The position numbers and the translations under genes were made by a program. The notes beneath the pieces were generated by a model. That model searched no databases. It was not told the DNA's origin and saw only the letters and a list, made by a program, of their open reading frames with translations. From contig NZ_LBJG01000012.1 in NCBI RefSeq assembly GCF_028128765.1, positions 1 to 64,000 on the forward strand: a stretch of DNA of 64,000 nt, given 5' to 3'. Positions 46,787 through 57,164 of this stretch are shown one piece after another. How positions within the stretch are numbered: the first letter of the stretch is position 1; each line of letters opens with the position of its first letter. Source of the stretch: Bradyrhizobium sp. CCBAU 51627. GTDB taxonomy: Bacteria > Pseudomonadota > Alphaproteobacteria > Rhizobiales > Xanthobacteraceae.

Positions 46787-47932
46787 TCAATACGTCCGCG
46801 CCTTCCTGCAAGGCGCATAGAAAGTTCCGTTGCCGGCCTCGACCCGCTCGAGGCATTGGCGGGCATCGGTGATCTCGCCGTCGACCTGGAAATAATAGGC
46901 CTGCAATCCCAGGCTCAGGACGTAATGTCCCGGGGGAAGGTCGAGCTCAGCATCGCTGGCGTGAAGCTCATACATTTCGGGTTTGCCCGGAATCGGCGCG
47001 ATCCGAAACGGATAGGAGAAGTTTCTGATAACGCCGACGTCCTCTCCGTCGCCCGACGTCTTGCCGGCAGCGTTGGTCGAAAACTCCCTGATCTTTGCGA
47101 CCACGCGGACCTCGAGGCGCTCCGGGATCACATTTGAAATGTCCCGGCGAAACACGATGAACTTGACGTGCCCATTCGGCAGATGCGGCCGGTCGGGCTT
47201 CCTGAACTCTGGCGAAATCGCAATGCGCATGTCCGGCGCCATCACGCTGATTGCGTTCAACTCGGCCAGCGATTTGTCGTCGATCAGGGCGTAGATGCCG
47301 TAGTCGGTCGGAAGCACGCGCGTTGGTGGAGGCGGGGCTGAGGGGACCATTTCCGGCTTGGCGACTGTGATGGTCGTCTCCGGCTTGGGCGCGACCAGCG
47401 CGATCGCCGGGGTCTGCGACGAAATCAACCGGCGCAGCGCAGCGATCTTGTCTCGCTGCGAGACGATCAGGATGGTTGTGCTAACGACAACCAGGATGGC
47501 TGCCGTCCGCTTCATGACCGGCCAGAGAGGGCCCGGGACCGCAGGCAGCTTGCTGCGGGAGCTTCCGACGCCCGATGCCAGGACGGTCGCTGCGCCGGAG
47601 ACCAGAACACCGCCTGGCTCGCTCATCTTGGATGACGTGAGTTGTTGTTGCGGCAGACGCTCCAGCGGCGCCTCTTCGCGTGAGAACTTTTCGACCTCAT
47701 CGATCGCGACCTCGAGGGCCTGCTTCACCTCCTCGATGTTCTTTGCGTCGGCGTAGGTGAACTGCTCCTGGAGCTTGTAGCGCGCGAGATCGTAGACCAT
47801 CTGCCGTCTGGCTTCGGCGTCGTCCTTCACCGTATCGAGCATGCGCGAAATCACCAGCGCGAACTGCACCTGGTTTGCGGGCAGATCGGTCGGGTCTTGT
47901 TGACCGGGAAGCAGGTCTCTGGAGTCGCTCAT
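46787..47932 (-). CDS. Single-pass membrane protein of unknown function
   Basis: This 381-residue protein has an N-terminal cytoplasmic helical domain (about 20-95, VQFALVISRMLDTVKDDAEARRQM). One membrane helix lies at about 140-157 (AAILVVVSTTILIVS), followed by a Pro-rich linker and a C-terminal periplasmic domain (about 205-375) ending in ARQCLERVEAGNGTFYAPCR with two cysteines. I recognise no family. Convergent with the DUF2147 gene, 21 bases apart. Confidence 0.65.
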   Translation of the reverse strand: MSDSRDLLPGQQDPTDLPANQVQFALVISRMLDTVKDDAEARRQMVYDLARYKLQEQFTYADAKNIEEVKQALEVAIDEVEKFSREEAPLERLPQQQLTSSKMSEPGGVLVSGAATVLASGVGSSRSKLPAVPGPLWPVMKRTAAILVVVSTTILIVSQRDKIAALRRLISSQTPAIALVAPKPETTITVAKPEMVPSAPPPPTRVLPTDYGIYALIDDKSLAELNAISVMAPDMRIAISPEFRKPDRPHLPNGHVKFIVFRRDISNVIPERLEVRVVAKIREFSTNAAGKTSGDGEDVGVIRNFSYPFRIAPIPGKPEMYELHASDAELDLPPGHYVLSLGLQAYYFQVDGEITDARQCLERVEAGNGTFYAPCRKARTY

Positions 47933-48276
47933 AGCGCCGACGGTCCAATGCCCGTTACGCCGTTATCCAATTCTTCCATTCGAAACAGTCGGTTAAACGC
48001 TTGCGGTCGCGCCCGCTTCGTACACGTCCTGACCCGACAAGGAAAGTCTCCGAGGCGGAACGGCGGACCGTCGGCAGGTCACACATGCGGGAGCGGCGGA
48101 CAGATCGGGTGGGCTTGTCGCGCCAGTAGTTCCCCGGAATGCGTGCTGGCGCCGGATTTGCATAGTTGTCGGCAAAGCCGCCGGAGGAACGAGTCGCCGC
48201 TGCCGCGCCTGTTCAAGGGTGTGAGCGGTGTCGCTTGTTCCTTGCGACGCCGAGATCCATCCGTGAGATGACGCAA
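47933..48276. other. Gene-free stretch
   Basis: This 344-base region lies between the divergent genes at 46787-47932 and 48277-48633. I see no convincing coding frame, RNA gene or palindrome in it. It presumably holds both promoters. Confidence 0.4.
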
Positions 48277-48633
48277 ATGAGGCTTGCAAGACTGTGTGCG
48301 GTGACGCTGCTGGGACTGCTGACGCTCCTGGCAACATCGGCGCTTGCGCGCGACGACGGACGCTACGCCAACTCGCCGCTCAGGCCCTGGTTCGAGGGCC
48401 TGCGTAGCGAGTATGGGCAGTGCTGCTCGGACGCCGATGGCTATGTCGTCGCCGATGTCGACTGGGAGTCCGACAAGGGGCACTATCGCGTGCATCTCGA
48501 CGAGGAGTGGGTCGTCGTTCCCGATGGAGCCGTGATCACCGAACCGAACAAGATCGGCCGCACCATGGTGTGGAAGCACTATATCGATGGCCATCCGCGG
48601 GTCCGGTGCTTCATGCCGGGCAGCATGACCTGA
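48277..48633 (+). CDS. Small exported protein of unknown function
   Basis: This 118-residue protein has a signal peptide (about 1-24, TSALA) and a compact mature domain with the motif QCCSDADGYVVADVDWESDK, then HYRVHLDEEWVVVPDGAVI and a C-terminal VRCFMPGSMT. The three cysteines may form disulfides. Similar proteins recur in Bradyrhizobium genomes to my knowledge, with no known function. ATG 48268 is an alternative start. Confidence 0.7.
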   Translation: MRLARLCAVTLLGLLTLLATSALARDDGRYANSPLRPWFEGLRSEYGQCCSDADGYVVADVDWESDKGHYRVHLDEEWVVVPDGAVITEPNKIGRTMVWKHYIDGHPRVRCFMPGSMT

Positions 48634-48638
48634 GAACG

Positions 48639-48673
48639 CTGACGGCGCCCACACGAGATGCGGGCGCCGTCAG
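48639..48673. terminator. Bidirectional hairpin between convergent small genes
   Basis: A perfect 12-bp stem, CTGACGGCGCCC (48639-48650) with 48662-48673 and an 11-base loop, lies between the stops of the genes at 48277 and 48686. No long T-tract is present. Confidence 0.65.
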
Positions 48674-48685
48674 TGATGCGACGGA

Positions 48686-48955
48686 TCAGCGTGCTTCGCT
48701 GTCGGAGTTCGCGCTGGCGAGCCGCTTCACACGCGGTGACAGCACCGACATCTGCGCCGGCGAGGCCGGCATGCCGGCGATGACCATCGCGGGCGCGGTC
48801 GATTGCTGCTCAATGCCTGCCCCGCCGAGCACCTGCACCTGCACCGACGAGATCGGAAACGACTTCACCTCATAGGAGGGAAGCTCGCCGGCGAAAGCGC
48901 TGGCTGCGCCTGCAATCGTCGCGCTGGCAATGGCAGTCATTGTGAGAACACGCAT
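48686..48955 (-). CDS. Small exported protein of unknown function
   Basis: This 89-residue protein has a clear signal peptide (MRVLTMTAIASATIAGAASAFA, about 1-22). The short mature part is ELPSYEVKSFPISSVQVQVL followed by a region rich in Ala, Pro and Met. The start at 48955 has GGAG eight bases ahead. Proteins of this type (ELPSYEVKSFPIS) are, as far as I recall, frequent small periplasmic proteins in Bradyrhizobium. No function known. Confidence 0.65.
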   Translation of the reverse strand: MRVLTMTAIASATIAGAASAFAGELPSYEVKSFPISSVQVQVLGGAGIEQQSTAPAMVIAGMPASPAQMSVLSPRVKRLASANSDSEAR

Positions 48956-49139
48956 ATCAAAATCTCCGTGGAAGATATCAATCGGAGGTTTGGTCGCGGC
49001 GGTGCGACGAGAGGTTCGCTTATGTGCGAACATTCGTCTCCCATGATTGAGATGTTTGGTTGCGCGGCGCGACCATCATGAAGCGAAGGCGAAGCTTTTC
49101 GCGCCTTTGTTTCAGGCCGGTTTCACCGGGCGCCGGCGC

Positions 49140-50681
49140 TCAGGTCACCGGCGCAGGATTGAACAGCGTGAGATCGTTGTGGATGCCCCAACGGTCCGAC
49201 CACGGCTTGGTGCGGCCGGAGGCGACGTCGAGGATCAGGCGGAACAGGTCCCAGCCGGTTTCCTCGATCGTCTTGGCACCGGTGGCGATACCACCTGCAT
49301 CGAAATCGATCAGGTCCTTCCAGCGGCGCGCCAGCTCGGTGCGGGTGGCGACCTTGATCACGGGAGCCGCCGCAAGGCCGTAGGGCGTGCCGCGGCCGGT
49401 GGTGAACACCTGTAAGGTCATGCCGGAGGCGAGCTGAAGCGTGCCGCAGATGAAGTCGCTCGCCGGCGTTGCCGCGAACAGCATGCCCTTCTGCGTCGCC
49501 TTCTGGCCGGGCGAGAGCACGCCGGTGATGGCTGATGAGCCCGACTTGACGATCGAGCCGAGGGACTTCTCGACAATGTTGGCGAGGCCGCCCTTCTTGT
49601 TGCCGGGCGTGGTGTTGGCGCTGCGGTCCGCGCCGCCGCGGGCCAGATAGGAATCGTACCAGGCCATCTCGCGCACCAGCGCGCGGCCGACGTCCTCATT
49701 GATGGCGCGCCGGGTGAGCAGCTGAATGGCGTCGCGCACTTCGGTGACTTCGGAGAACATCACGGTGGCGCCGGCGCGCACCAAGAGGTCTGCGGCGAAG
49801 CCGACGGCGGGGTTCGCGGTGACACCCGAGAAGGCGTCGCTGCCGCCACATTGCAGGCCGATGACGAGATCGGAGGCGGGGCAGGTCTCTCGGGTCCGCT
49901 TGTTGAGGACCTTCAGCCGCGCTTCAGCCTGGGTCATGATCGCTTCGACGATCGCGCCAAAGCCGTCGAAGGCTTCATCCTGCATGCGCACGATGGCATC
50001 GCTGACGCCTTCCGGCACCAGCCGTTCAGGCGCGAGCTTTTCGCAGCCGAGGCCGACGACCAGGATCTCGCCGCCGAAATTGGGATTGAGCGCGAGGTTC
50101 TGCAACGTGCGGATCGGCACCACTGCGTCGGGCGCGGTGATGGCGACACCGCAGCCATAGGCGTGCGTGAGCGGCACGACGTCGTCGACGTTCGGGTATT
50201 TCGGCAGCAGCTCGGCGCGGATGCGCTTGACCGCATATTCCATCGTGCCCTTGACGCATTGGACTGAGGAGGAGATGCCCAGAATGTTTTTCGTGCCGAC
50301 CGAGCCGTCCGGATTGCGGTAGCCCTCGAAGGTAAAGCCTTCGAGTGGCGGCAGCGGTGCGGGGACGGCGGTGGAGATTTCGAGCTTGTCGAGGGCAGGC
50401 GCTTCCGGCATGCGGATGCGGGCCTCGTCCACCCATTCGCCGGCCAGGATCGGGGAGAGCGCGTAGCCGATGACCTCGCCATAGCGGATGATCGGCTCAT
50501 CTTGTGCGATGTCGACCAGGGCGGTCTTGTGCCCTTGCGGCACGAAGGCGCGCAGCGTCAGCCCGCAGGCAAAGCGGGAGCCGGCGGGAAGCCCGAAATC
50601 ATTGACCACGATCGCGACGTTGTCGCGCGCGTTGAGCTTGATGTAGCGGGGCTGTTCTTTCGCTGCGACGTCCTGGTCCAT
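49140..50681 (-). CDS. garD: UxaA-family dehydratase, probable galactarate dehydratase
   Basis: This 513-residue protein has an N-terminal SAF domain (about 12-85) and a large catalytic domain of the altronate/galactarate dehydratase family. Motifs include [48 protein letters not shown], and [19 protein letters not shown]. The Cys/His ligands suit the Fe-dependent reaction. It dehydrates sugar acids; galactarate is preferred over altronate because the upstream genes complete the aldarate pathway and no hexuronate genes are present. It is the last gene of the cluster, separated from the dehydrogenase gene by a palindromic repeat. Confidence 0.82.
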   Translation of the reverse strand: MDQDVAAKEQPRYIKLNARDNVAIVVNDFGLPAGSRFACGLTLRAFVPQGHKTALVDIAQDEPIIRYGEVIGYALSPILAGEWVDEARIRMPEAPALDKLEISTAVPAPLPPLEGFTFEGYRNPDGSVGTKNILGISSSVQCVKGTMEYAVKRIRAELLPKYPNVDDVVPLTHAYGCGVAITAPDAVVPIRTLQNLALNPNFGGEILVVGLGCEKLAPERLVPEGVSDAIVRMQDEAFDGFGAIVEAIMTQAEARLKVLNKRTRETCPASDLVIGLQCGGSDAFSGVTANPAVGFAADLLVRAGATVMFSEVTEVRDAIQLLTRRAINEDVGRALVREMAWYDSYLARGGADRSANTTPGNKKGGLANIVEKSLGSIVKSGSSAITGVLSPGQKATQKGMLFAATPASDFICGTLQLASGMTLQVFTTGRGTPYGLAAAPVIKVATRTELARRWKDLIDFDAGGIATGAKTIEETGWDLFRLILDVASGRTKPWSDRWGIHNDLTLFNPAPVT

Positions 50682-50708
50682 CTGCTTTAGCTCTCAGAAA
50701 CTGAAGTC

Positions 50709-50796
50709 GTAGGGCGGGCAAAGGCGCAACCCGCCGTGCCCACCGTCTTCACACCGAGCGTAAGTGGTGGGCACGCTTCCGCTTTGCCCACCCTAT
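50709..50796. repeat. Palindromic intergenic repeat (TAGGGTGGGCAAAG family)
   Basis: Begins GTAGGGCGGGCAAAGGCGC and ends GCTTTGCCCACCCTATG, with inner GCCCACCG/GTGGTGGGC parts. This family is common in rhizobia. It separates the garD and aldehyde dehydrogenase genes. Confidence 0.7.
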
Positions 50797-50800
50797 GATA

Positions 50801-52249
50801 TCAACCCGGATAGGTATAAGCCGTCTTCACCGTCGTGTAGAACTCGCGGGCGTAGGAGCCCTGCTCGCGGGCGCCGTAGCTCGAGCCCTTCCGGCCGCCG
50901 AACGGCACGTGATAGTCGACGCCGGCGGTCGGCAGATTGACCATCACCATGCCGGACTCGCTGTTGCGCTTGTAGTGCGAGGCGTATTTCAGGCTGGTGG
51001 TGCAGATGCCGGAGGCGAGACCGAATTCGGTGTCGTTGGAAATCGCCAGCGCTTCCTCGTAATTCTTGGCGCGGATGACGGCGGCGACCGGTCCGAAGAT
51101 TTCCTCACGCGCGATGCGCATGTTGTTGTTGGCTTCGGTGAACAGCGCCGGCTGCAGATAGTGGCCGGGATTCTCGCGCTTGAGCAGCTCGCCGCCGAAG
51201 GCGAGCTTGGCACCTTCGTCCTGGCCGATCTTGATGTAGCGCAGGTCCTGGTCGAGCTGGCTCTGGTCGACCACCGGGCCGATTTGCACGCCGGCCTTGA
51301 GCGCGTCGTCCACCGACAGGCCGTTCAGCCGCTCGGCCACCGCCGCGACGAAGCGGTCGTGGATGCCCTCGGTGACGATCAGGCGCGAGGAAGCGGTGCA
51401 GCGCTGGCCGGTGGAGAAATACGCGCCGTTGACGGCGACCTCGACCGCGGTCTTGAGGTCGGCGTCGTCGAGCACGACCAGCGGGTTCTTGCCGCCCATC
51501 TCGAGCTGGAATTTCTTCATCGGGTTCGAGAGCACGCAAGCCTGCGCGATCTTGCGTCCGGTCTGCACCGAGCCGGTAAACGAGATCGCGGCGACGTCAG
51601 GATGCTCGAGCAGGGTCTGGCCGACCACGGAGCCGGAGCCGACCACGAGATTGAACACGCCGGCGGGAATTCCGGAGCGGGTGATGATCTCGGCGAGTGC
51701 ATGTCCGGAGCCCGGCACCAGCTCGGCCGGCTTGAACACGACGGTGTTGCCGTAGCAGAGCGCCGGCGCGATCTTCCAGGCGGGTATCGCGATCGGGAAA
51801 TTCCAGGGCGTGATCATGCCGACGACTCCGACCGGCTCGCGGGTGAGCTCGACGTCGAGGCCGGGACGCACCGAGGCGCCCTTCTCGCCGATCAGGCGCA
51901 ATGCTTCGCCGGCGAAGAACGCAAAGATCTGGCCGGCCCGAGCAACCTCACCGATGCCCTCGGGCAGCGTCTTGCCTTCCTCGCGGGCGAGCAGGCGGCC
52001 GAGCTCTTCCTTGCGAGACAGGATTTCGGTCGAGATCTTGTTGAGCGCGTCGTAGCGCACCTGCGGCGTCGACTGTGCCCAGGCAGGGAAGGCGGCCTTC
52101 GCAGCGGCGATTGCCTTCTCGGTCTGCGCCTTGTCGGCCTTGGCGTATTCGCCGACGAGGTCATTGGTGTTGGAGGGGTTGATGTTCCTGGTGACGCCGG
52201 AGCCGTCGACCCATTCGCCGCCGATGAAGTTCTTGAGGATCGCAGTCAT
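50801..52249 (-). CDS. 2,5-dioxovalerate (alpha-ketoglutarate semialdehyde) dehydrogenase
   Basis: This 482-residue aldehyde dehydrogenase has the catalytic Glu in FQLEMGGKNPLVV, the catalytic Cys in STGQRCTASSRLIV, the oxyanion Asn in ITPWNFPIAIP, and a FTGS coenzyme motif. By position between GudD and GarD it should oxidise 2,5-dioxovalerate to 2-oxoglutarate, the last step of aldarate breakdown. Start 52249 follows a strong GGAGG; a frame start 15 bases earlier is unlikely. Confidence 0.87.
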   Translation of the reverse strand: MTAILKNFIGGEWVDGSGVTRNINPSNTNDLVGEYAKADKAQTEKAIAAAKAAFPAWAQSTPQVRYDALNKISTEILSRKEELGRLLAREEGKTLPEGIGEVARAGQIFAFFAGEALRLIGEKGASVRPGLDVELTREPVGVVGMITPWNFPIAIPAWKIAPALCYGNTVVFKPAELVPGSGHALAEIITRSGIPAGVFNLVVGSGSVVGQTLLEHPDVAAISFTGSVQTGRKIAQACVLSNPMKKFQLEMGGKNPLVVLDDADLKTAVEVAVNGAYFSTGQRCTASSRLIVTEGIHDRFVAAVAERLNGLSVDDALKAGVQIGPVVDQSQLDQDLRYIKIGQDEGAKLAFGGELLKRENPGHYLQPALFTEANNNMRIAREEIFGPVAAVIRAKNYEEALAISNDTEFGLASGICTTSLKYASHYKRNSESGMVMVNLPTAGVDYHVPFGGRKGSSYGAREQGSYAREFYTTVKTAYTYPG

Positions 52250-52276
52250 CTCTTTTTCCTCCAAGGAAGTCTTGTC

Positions 52277-53620
52277 TTAACGCACGAGGCACGGACGCTT
52301 GTCGTTGAAGGTCCAGCCGGGGATCAAATCCTGCATGGCGATAGCGTCATCTCGGGCGCCAAGTCCATGCTTCTTGTAGAGCTCATGCGCGGCCTCGATG
52401 GCCGCACGGTCGATCTCGATGCCGAGGCCCGGACGATCCGGGACCGCGATCTTGCCCCCCTTGATCTGGAGCGGCTCCTTGGTGAGCGCCTGGCCGTCCT
52501 GCCAGATCCAGTGGGTGTCGATCGCAGTGACCTTACCGGGAGCCGCGGCACCGACATGGGTGAACATGGCGAGCGAAATGTCAAAGTGATTGTTGGAGTG
52601 CGAGCCCCAAGTCAGGCCGTTGTCGCGGCAGGTCTGGGCGACGCGCACCGATCCCTGCATGGTCCAGAAGTGGGGGTCAGCCAGCGGAATGTCCACCGCT
52701 CCAAGGCGCAACGCATGGGAGAGTTGCCGCCAATCGGTGGCGATCATGTTGGTCGCGGTCGGCAGGCCTGTGGCGCGGCGGAACTCGGCCATGATCTCGC
52801 GGCCGGAGAAGCCGGCCTCGGCACCGCAGGGGTCCTCGGCATAGGCGAGGATGCCGTGCATGTTCTTGCAGAGGCCGATGGCCTCATCGAGCGACCAGGC
52901 GCCGTTGGGGTCGAGCGTGACGCGTGCGCTGGGAAAGCGTTTGGCGATCGCGGTGACGGCCTCGATCTCCAACTCGCCGCGCAGCACGCCGCCCTTCAGC
53001 TTGAAGTCGGCGAAGCCGTAATGGTCCTGGGTCGATTCCGCAAGCCGTACCACGGTTTCGGGCGTCATTGCTTCCTGGTGGCGGAGGTTGAACCAGTCGG
53101 GCTTGCCGGTCTCGCCCGTGACGTAGTCGAGCTTGCTCTTGCGCCGGTCGCCGACGAAGAAGAGATAGCCGAGCGTCTCGACGCTGGTGCGCTGCTGGCC
53201 TTCACCGAGGAGCGCAGCGACCGGCAGATTGAGATGCTGACCGAGCAGGTCGAGCAGGGCGGATTCGATCGCGGTGACCGCGTGGATCATCACGCGCAAG
53301 TCGAAGGTCTGCTTGCCGCGACCGCCGACATCGCGGTCGGCAAAGGTGGTCCTGATATCGGCGAGAATATTGTTCATCGCGCCGACGGCCTTGCCGATCA
53401 CGAGATCGCGGGCGTCCTGCAGCGTCTGCCAGATCATTTGCCCGCCGGGCACCTCGCCGACGCCGGTGTGACCGGCATTGTCTGTGAGGATGACAATGTT
53501 GCGGGTGAAGAACGGCGCGTGCGCGCCGCTCAAATTGAGGAGCATGCTGTCGCGGCCGGCGACCGGGATCACCTGCATCGCTGTGACGACTGGCGCGCCG
53601 GAGATCTCAGTCTGGGCCAT
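52277..53620 (-). CDS. gudD: Glucarate dehydratase (enolase superfamily)
   Basis: This 447-residue enolase-superfamily enzyme is of the glucarate dehydratase group. It contains GVGEVPGG near residue 55, the catalytic Lys pair in [11 protein letters not shown], and metal ligands from [19 protein letters not shown] and NMIATDW. The catalytic His is in [15 protein letters not shown]. The length is typical of GudD. It converts D-glucarate (and often L-idarate) to 5-dehydro-4-deoxyglucarate, which the upstream KdgD consumes. It is 24 bases from kdgD and 27 from the dehydrogenase gene, so one operon. Confidence 0.92.
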   Translation of the reverse strand: MAQTEISGAPVVTAMQVIPVAGRDSMLLNLSGAHAPFFTRNIVILTDNAGHTGVGEVPGGQMIWQTLQDARDLVIGKAVGAMNNILADIRTTFADRDVGGRGKQTFDLRVMIHAVTAIESALLDLLGQHLNLPVAALLGEGQQRTSVETLGYLFFVGDRRKSKLDYVTGETGKPDWFNLRHQEAMTPETVVRLAESTQDHYGFADFKLKGGVLRGELEIEAVTAIAKRFPSARVTLDPNGAWSLDEAIGLCKNMHGILAYAEDPCGAEAGFSGREIMAEFRRATGLPTATNMIATDWRQLSHALRLGAVDIPLADPHFWTMQGSVRVAQTCRDNGLTWGSHSNNHFDISLAMFTHVGAAAPGKVTAIDTHWIWQDGQALTKEPLQIKGGKIAVPDRPGLGIEIDRAAIEAAHELYKKHGLGARDDAIAMQDLIPGWTFNDKRPCLVR

Positions 53621-53644
53621 CGCACGCTCCTCCCTGTTATCTTG

Positions 53645-54589
53645 CTATTCTGCAGCCTGTTGTGACGATCGTGCGGCGGGCAGCTTCTTCACCAGCGCGG
53701 TCAATTCCGCAACCTCCTGCTCGGTGAGGTCGGTCAGCGGCGGGCGGACCGGGCCGGAATCGCGGCCGATCACCTTCATGCCGGCCTTGATGATCGAGAC
53801 AGCGTAGCCCTTCTTGCGGTTGCGGATCGCGATCAGCGGCAGGATGAAATCCTTCAAGCCGGCATGGATCGTCGCATGATCGCGCTTGCGCACGGCGGCG
53901 TAGAAATTGGTGGCGAACTCAGGCACGAAGTTGAACACGGCCGAGGAATAGGTCGTCACGCCCATATCGAGATAGGGCAACGCGAAAGTCTCTGCTGTCG
54001 GCAGGCCGCCGACATAGGTGAGGCGGTCGCCGAGCTTGGTGTAGACGCGGGTCATCAGCTCGATGTCGCCGATGCCGTCCTTGTAGCCGACGAGATTCGG
54101 GCAGCGCTCGGCGAGGCGGGCGAGCGTGTCGGGCTGCAGGATGGCGTTGTCCCTGTTATAGACGATGACGCCGATCTTCACGGAAGCGCAGACCGCTTCG
54201 ACATGGGCGGCAAGGCCTTCCTGTTCGGAATGGGTGAGATAGGGCGGCAGCAGCAGCAGGCCGTCAGCGCCGGCCTTTTCCGCACCAATGGCGATCTCGC
54301 GGGCAATCGCGGTGCCATAGCCGGTGCCGGCGAGCACGGGCACGCGGCCCTTGGTCTCGTCGACCGCGACCTTGACCACTTCAGGGACTTCGGTCGGGGT
54401 CAGCGAGAAGAATTCGCCGGTGCCGCCGGCGGCGAACAGGCCGGCGACGTCATAACCGCACAGCCAATCCATGTTGGCGCGGTAGGTCGCTTCGTCGAAG
54501 GAATAGTCCACCTTGAACGGCGTGACGGGGAAGGACAGCAGGCCGGATCCGATCGTCTGGGCCATTTCCTGCGGGGTCATCTTGCTCAT
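53645..54589 (-). CDS. kdgD: 5-dehydro-4-deoxyglucarate dehydratase
   Basis: This 314-residue DHDPS-family barrel has the Schiff-base Lys in [15 protein letters not shown], the catalytic Tyr in [11 protein letters not shown] and the GTGEFFSLT phosphate/keto-acid loop. KdgD removes water and CO2 from 5-dehydro-4-deoxyglucarate to give 2,5-dioxovalerate. The gene leads the structural part of the cluster, with the LysR gene just upstream on the same strand. Confidence 0.92.
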   Translation of the reverse strand: MSKMTPQEMAQTIGSGLLSFPVTPFKVDYSFDEATYRANMDWLCGYDVAGLFAAGGTGEFFSLTPTEVPEVVKVAVDETKGRVPVLAGTGYGTAIAREIAIGAEKAGADGLLLLPPYLTHSEQEGLAAHVEAVCASVKIGVIVYNRDNAILQPDTLARLAERCPNLVGYKDGIGDIELMTRVYTKLGDRLTYVGGLPTAETFALPYLDMGVTTYSSAVFNFVPEFATNFYAAVRKRDHATIHAGLKDFILPLIAIRNRKKGYAVSIIKAGMKVIGRDSGPVRPPLTDLTEQEVAELTALVKKLPAARSSQQAAE

Positions 54590-54716
54590 GGGCGCTGCTC
54601 CCTAGTTCCAGTGTTGCGGAGGACGCAAAGAGGCTGCGCGTCCATGCGCTGGTGTTTAGGAGACCGTTCGATGCGCGTCCAAGCCAATCCCTATATCGAC
54701 CGATGCGGATTGAGCA

Positions 54717-55622
54717 TCAATCCTCCACCGCCTCCACCGAGGACAATTCGCAGGCGATCTTGACCAGCGCGGACAGCAGCGGGTTCTCGTCGTCGCGGCG
54801 CCACACCATGAAGAGCTCGACGGGAACGCGCGTGCGCAGCTTCAGGGGACGCAGGCGGACGTCGGTGATCTTCAGGCCGGCCGCCGCGGCCGGCACGATG
54901 GCGAGGCCAAGGCCCGCGCGGACCATCGCGAGGATCGAATGGATCTGGCTGAGATGCTGGACATAGCGCGGCAGGATGTCGGCGCGGGTGAACAAAGCCA
55001 CCAGGAGATCGTGAAAGTAGCGGCTCTCATAGGGCGAATACATCACGAAGGGCTGGTCGTCGAAGTCCTTGATGGTGATGCTGTCGGCATTGGCGAGCGG
55101 GTGCTTTTTCGGGATCGCGGCGAGCAGGGGCTCGGCGACGACGCGGCGGCTGGTCAGTTCCGGCCGCGCGATCGGCGGGCGCAGCAGGCCGGCATCGATC
55201 TGGCCCGAGGTCAGTGCCTCGAACTGGTCGCCCGACACCATCTCCTTCAACGAGAAGTCCACCTCAGGCAGCTTGGCGCGGCAGGCCGCGACCAGCTCGG
55301 GCAGGAAGCCGTAGGCGGCGGCCGCCGTAAAGCCGATCTTCAGCGAGCCGGTCTTGCCGAGCGCGATGCGTCGGGCGACCTGCGAGGCGCTTTCCGCAAG
55401 CTTCAGGATGCGGCGCGCCTCGGGGAGGAAGCTGCGCCCCGCGGGCGTCAGGCGCACCGAGCGGCTGGTGCGCTCCAGCAGCGGCGCGTCGATGATGTGC
55501 TCCAGCACCTGAATCTGCCGGGATAGAGGCGGTTGGGTCATGTTCAGCCGCACGGCGGCGCGGCCGAAATGCAGTTCCTCCGCCACCGTGACGAAACAGC
55601 GGAGCTGGTTGAGGTCGAACAT
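54717..55622 (-). CDS. LysR-family transcriptional regulator of the aldarate cluster
   Basis: This 301-residue protein has an N-terminal winged HTH (about 1-60, HFGRAAVRLNMTQPPLSRQI) and a LysR effector domain (about 90-300). It most likely responds to glucarate, galactarate or a pathway intermediate and controls the flanking genes. Start 55622 (MFDLNQLRCF) is canonical; a longer frame to 55670 is not. A palindrome GCCTTA-N6-TAAGGC lies nine bases upstream of the start and may be an autoregulatory site. Confidence 0.9.
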   Translation of the reverse strand: MFDLNQLRCFVTVAEELHFGRAAVRLNMTQPPLSRQIQVLEHIIDAPLLERTSRSVRLTPAGRSFLPEARRILKLAESASQVARRIALGKTGSLKIGFTAAAAYGFLPELVAACRAKLPEVDFSLKEMVSGDQFEALTSGQIDAGLLRPPIARPELTSRRVVAEPLLAAIPKKHPLANADSITIKDFDDQPFVMYSPYESRYFHDLLVALFTRADILPRYVQHLSQIHSILAMVRAGLGLAIVPAAAAGLKITDVRLRPLKLRTRVPVELFMVWRRDDENPLLSALVKIACELSSVEAVED

Positions 55623-55630
55623 CGATACAT

Positions 55631-55648
55631 GCCTTAGATGAATAAGGC
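55631..55648. promoter_or_regulatory. Candidate LysR operator (GCCTTA-N6-TAAGGC)
   Basis: This perfect 6+6 inverted repeat, with the T-N11-A form typical of LysR boxes inside it, sits directly upstream of the LysR gene start. It suggests autoregulation. Confidence 0.4.
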
Positions 55649-55682
55649 GTTTCCCCGGCACTTCTAGCATCGATCATCCCCA

Positions 55683-55713
55683 AAACAAAGACGGCGGCCT
55701 TGCGAGCCGCCGT
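55683..55713 (-). terminator. Intrinsic terminator of the MFS gene
   Basis: On the minus strand an 8-bp stem (55713-55706 with 55698-55691) with a 7-base loop is followed by a T-rich run (TTTGTTTT). It separates the transporter transcript from the LysR gene. Confidence 0.75.
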
Positions 55714-55744
55714 TGAGTTGCCTGGTCAAGTTCCCATGGAGCCC

Positions 55745-57085
55745 TCAGGAGGAAGGTTTGAGCACCACCCGCTCGATTTTGCCGACCACCACGAGATAGG
55801 CGAAGGCCGCCACGAGCGCGTTGATGCCGACGAACACCAGGGCGCCATTGAAGGAGCCCGTGGCGGCCACGATGTAGCCGATCACGATCGGCGTGGTGAT
55901 GGAGGAGAGATTGCCGAAGGAGTTGAACAGGCCGCCCGACACGCCGCCGGCCTCCTTGGGCGAGGTGTCGGAGACCACAGCCCAGCCGAGCGCCCCGATG
56001 CCCTTGCCGAAGAAGGCGAGCGCCATGAAGCCGACCACCAGCGCCTGGCCGTCGACATAGTTGCAGGCGATGATCGACATCGACAGCAGCATGCCGCCGA
56101 CGATCGGGATCTTGCGCGCCATGGTCAGCGAGCCGGTCTTGCGCAGGATGGCGTCGGAAATGATGCCGCCGAGCACGCCGCCGATGAAGCCGCACAGCGC
56201 CGGCAGCGTGGCGACGAAGCCGGCCTGCAGGATCGACAGGCCGCGCTCCTTGACCAGGTACACCGGGAACCAGGTCAGGAAGAAATAGGTCAGCGTGTTG
56301 ATGCAGTACTGGCCGAGATAGACGCCGAGCATCATGCGGTTGGAGAGCAGCTGGCGGATGTGGTCCCACTTCGGACCGGAATCCGGCGCACGCTCCTCCT
56401 TGGGCGTATCGAGATCGACCAGCGCGCCGCCGTCCTTGATGTAGTCGAACTCGGCTTCGTTGATCGCGGGATGTTCTTTCGGCCCGTAGACAGTCTTGAT
56501 CCAGGCGAGGCCCATAACCACGCCAAGCCCGCCCATCACGAAGAACACGTAACGCCAGCCGTAATCATGGGCGATCCAGCCCATTAGCGGCGCGAAGATC
56601 ACGGTGGCGAAATACTGCCCCGAATTGAAGAAGGCCGAGGCGGTGCCGCGCTCATTGCCGGGAAACCAGGCCGCGACGATGCGGGCGTTGGCGGGGAAGG
56701 AGGGCGCCTCGGCGATGCCGACCAGGAGACGAAGCGCGAAGAGCACGATGATGGCCGCACCGGCGCTGAGGAAGCCGACCCAGCCCTGCATCATCGTGAA
56801 CAGCGACCAGACAATGATGCTGAAAGCGTAGACGAGGCGCGAGCCGTAGCGGTCGAGCAGCCAGCCGCCCGGCACCTGCGCGACGACGTAGGACCAGCCG
56901 AAGGCCGAGAAGATCCAACCCATCGCCACGGGATCGAGATGGAGTTCTTTGGAAAGCGCAGGGCCGGCAATCGACAGCGTGGCGCGGTCGGCATAGTTGA
57001 CGGTCGTGACCAGGAACAACATGGTCACGATGAACAGCCTGACGCGAGACCTCCTCACGTCCGCCGCGGACACCACTGCGCTCAT
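55745..57085 (-). CDS. gudP: MFS aldarate (glucarate/galactarate) transporter
   Basis: This 446-residue protein has about 12 helices and belongs to the anion:cation symporter family. NYADRATLSIAGPALSKELH in helix 1 and GWSYVVAQVPGGWLLDRYGSR are family hallmarks of GudP/GarP/ExuT. By context it imports D-glucarate or galactarate. ATG 57085 has AAGGAGG six bases ahead; a GTG one codon earlier is unlikely. A possible LysR operator lies upstream at 57165-57180. Confidence 0.85.
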   Translation of the reverse strand: MSAVVSAADVRRSRVRLFIVTMLFLVTTVNYADRATLSIAGPALSKELHLDPVAMGWIFSAFGWSYVVAQVPGGWLLDRYGSRLVYAFSIIVWSLFTMMQGWVGFLSAGAAIIVLFALRLLVGIAEAPSFPANARIVAAWFPGNERGTASAFFNSGQYFATVIFAPLMGWIAHDYGWRYVFFVMGGLGVVMGLAWIKTVYGPKEHPAINEAEFDYIKDGGALVDLDTPKEERAPDSGPKWDHIRQLLSNRMMLGVYLGQYCINTLTYFFLTWFPVYLVKERGLSILQAGFVATLPALCGFIGGVLGGIISDAILRKTGSLTMARKIPIVGGMLLSMSIIACNYVDGQALVVGFMALAFFGKGIGALGWAVVSDTSPKEAGGVSGGLFNSFGNLSSITTPIVIGYIVAATGSFNGALVFVGINALVAAFAYLVVVGKIERVVLKPSS

Positions 57086-57164
57086 CACGCGCCTCCTTAG
57101 AACTCGAATGTTTCCTCGAAGCGACTCCTAGAGGCGCACGCGGGAAACTGTCCAAGTTCAAGGG

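Noticed and set aside
50795..53665. 956-residue plus-strand open frame opposite the aldehyde dehydrogenase and gudD
   Set aside because: Runs antisense across two enzymes and their junction; no recognisable domain.
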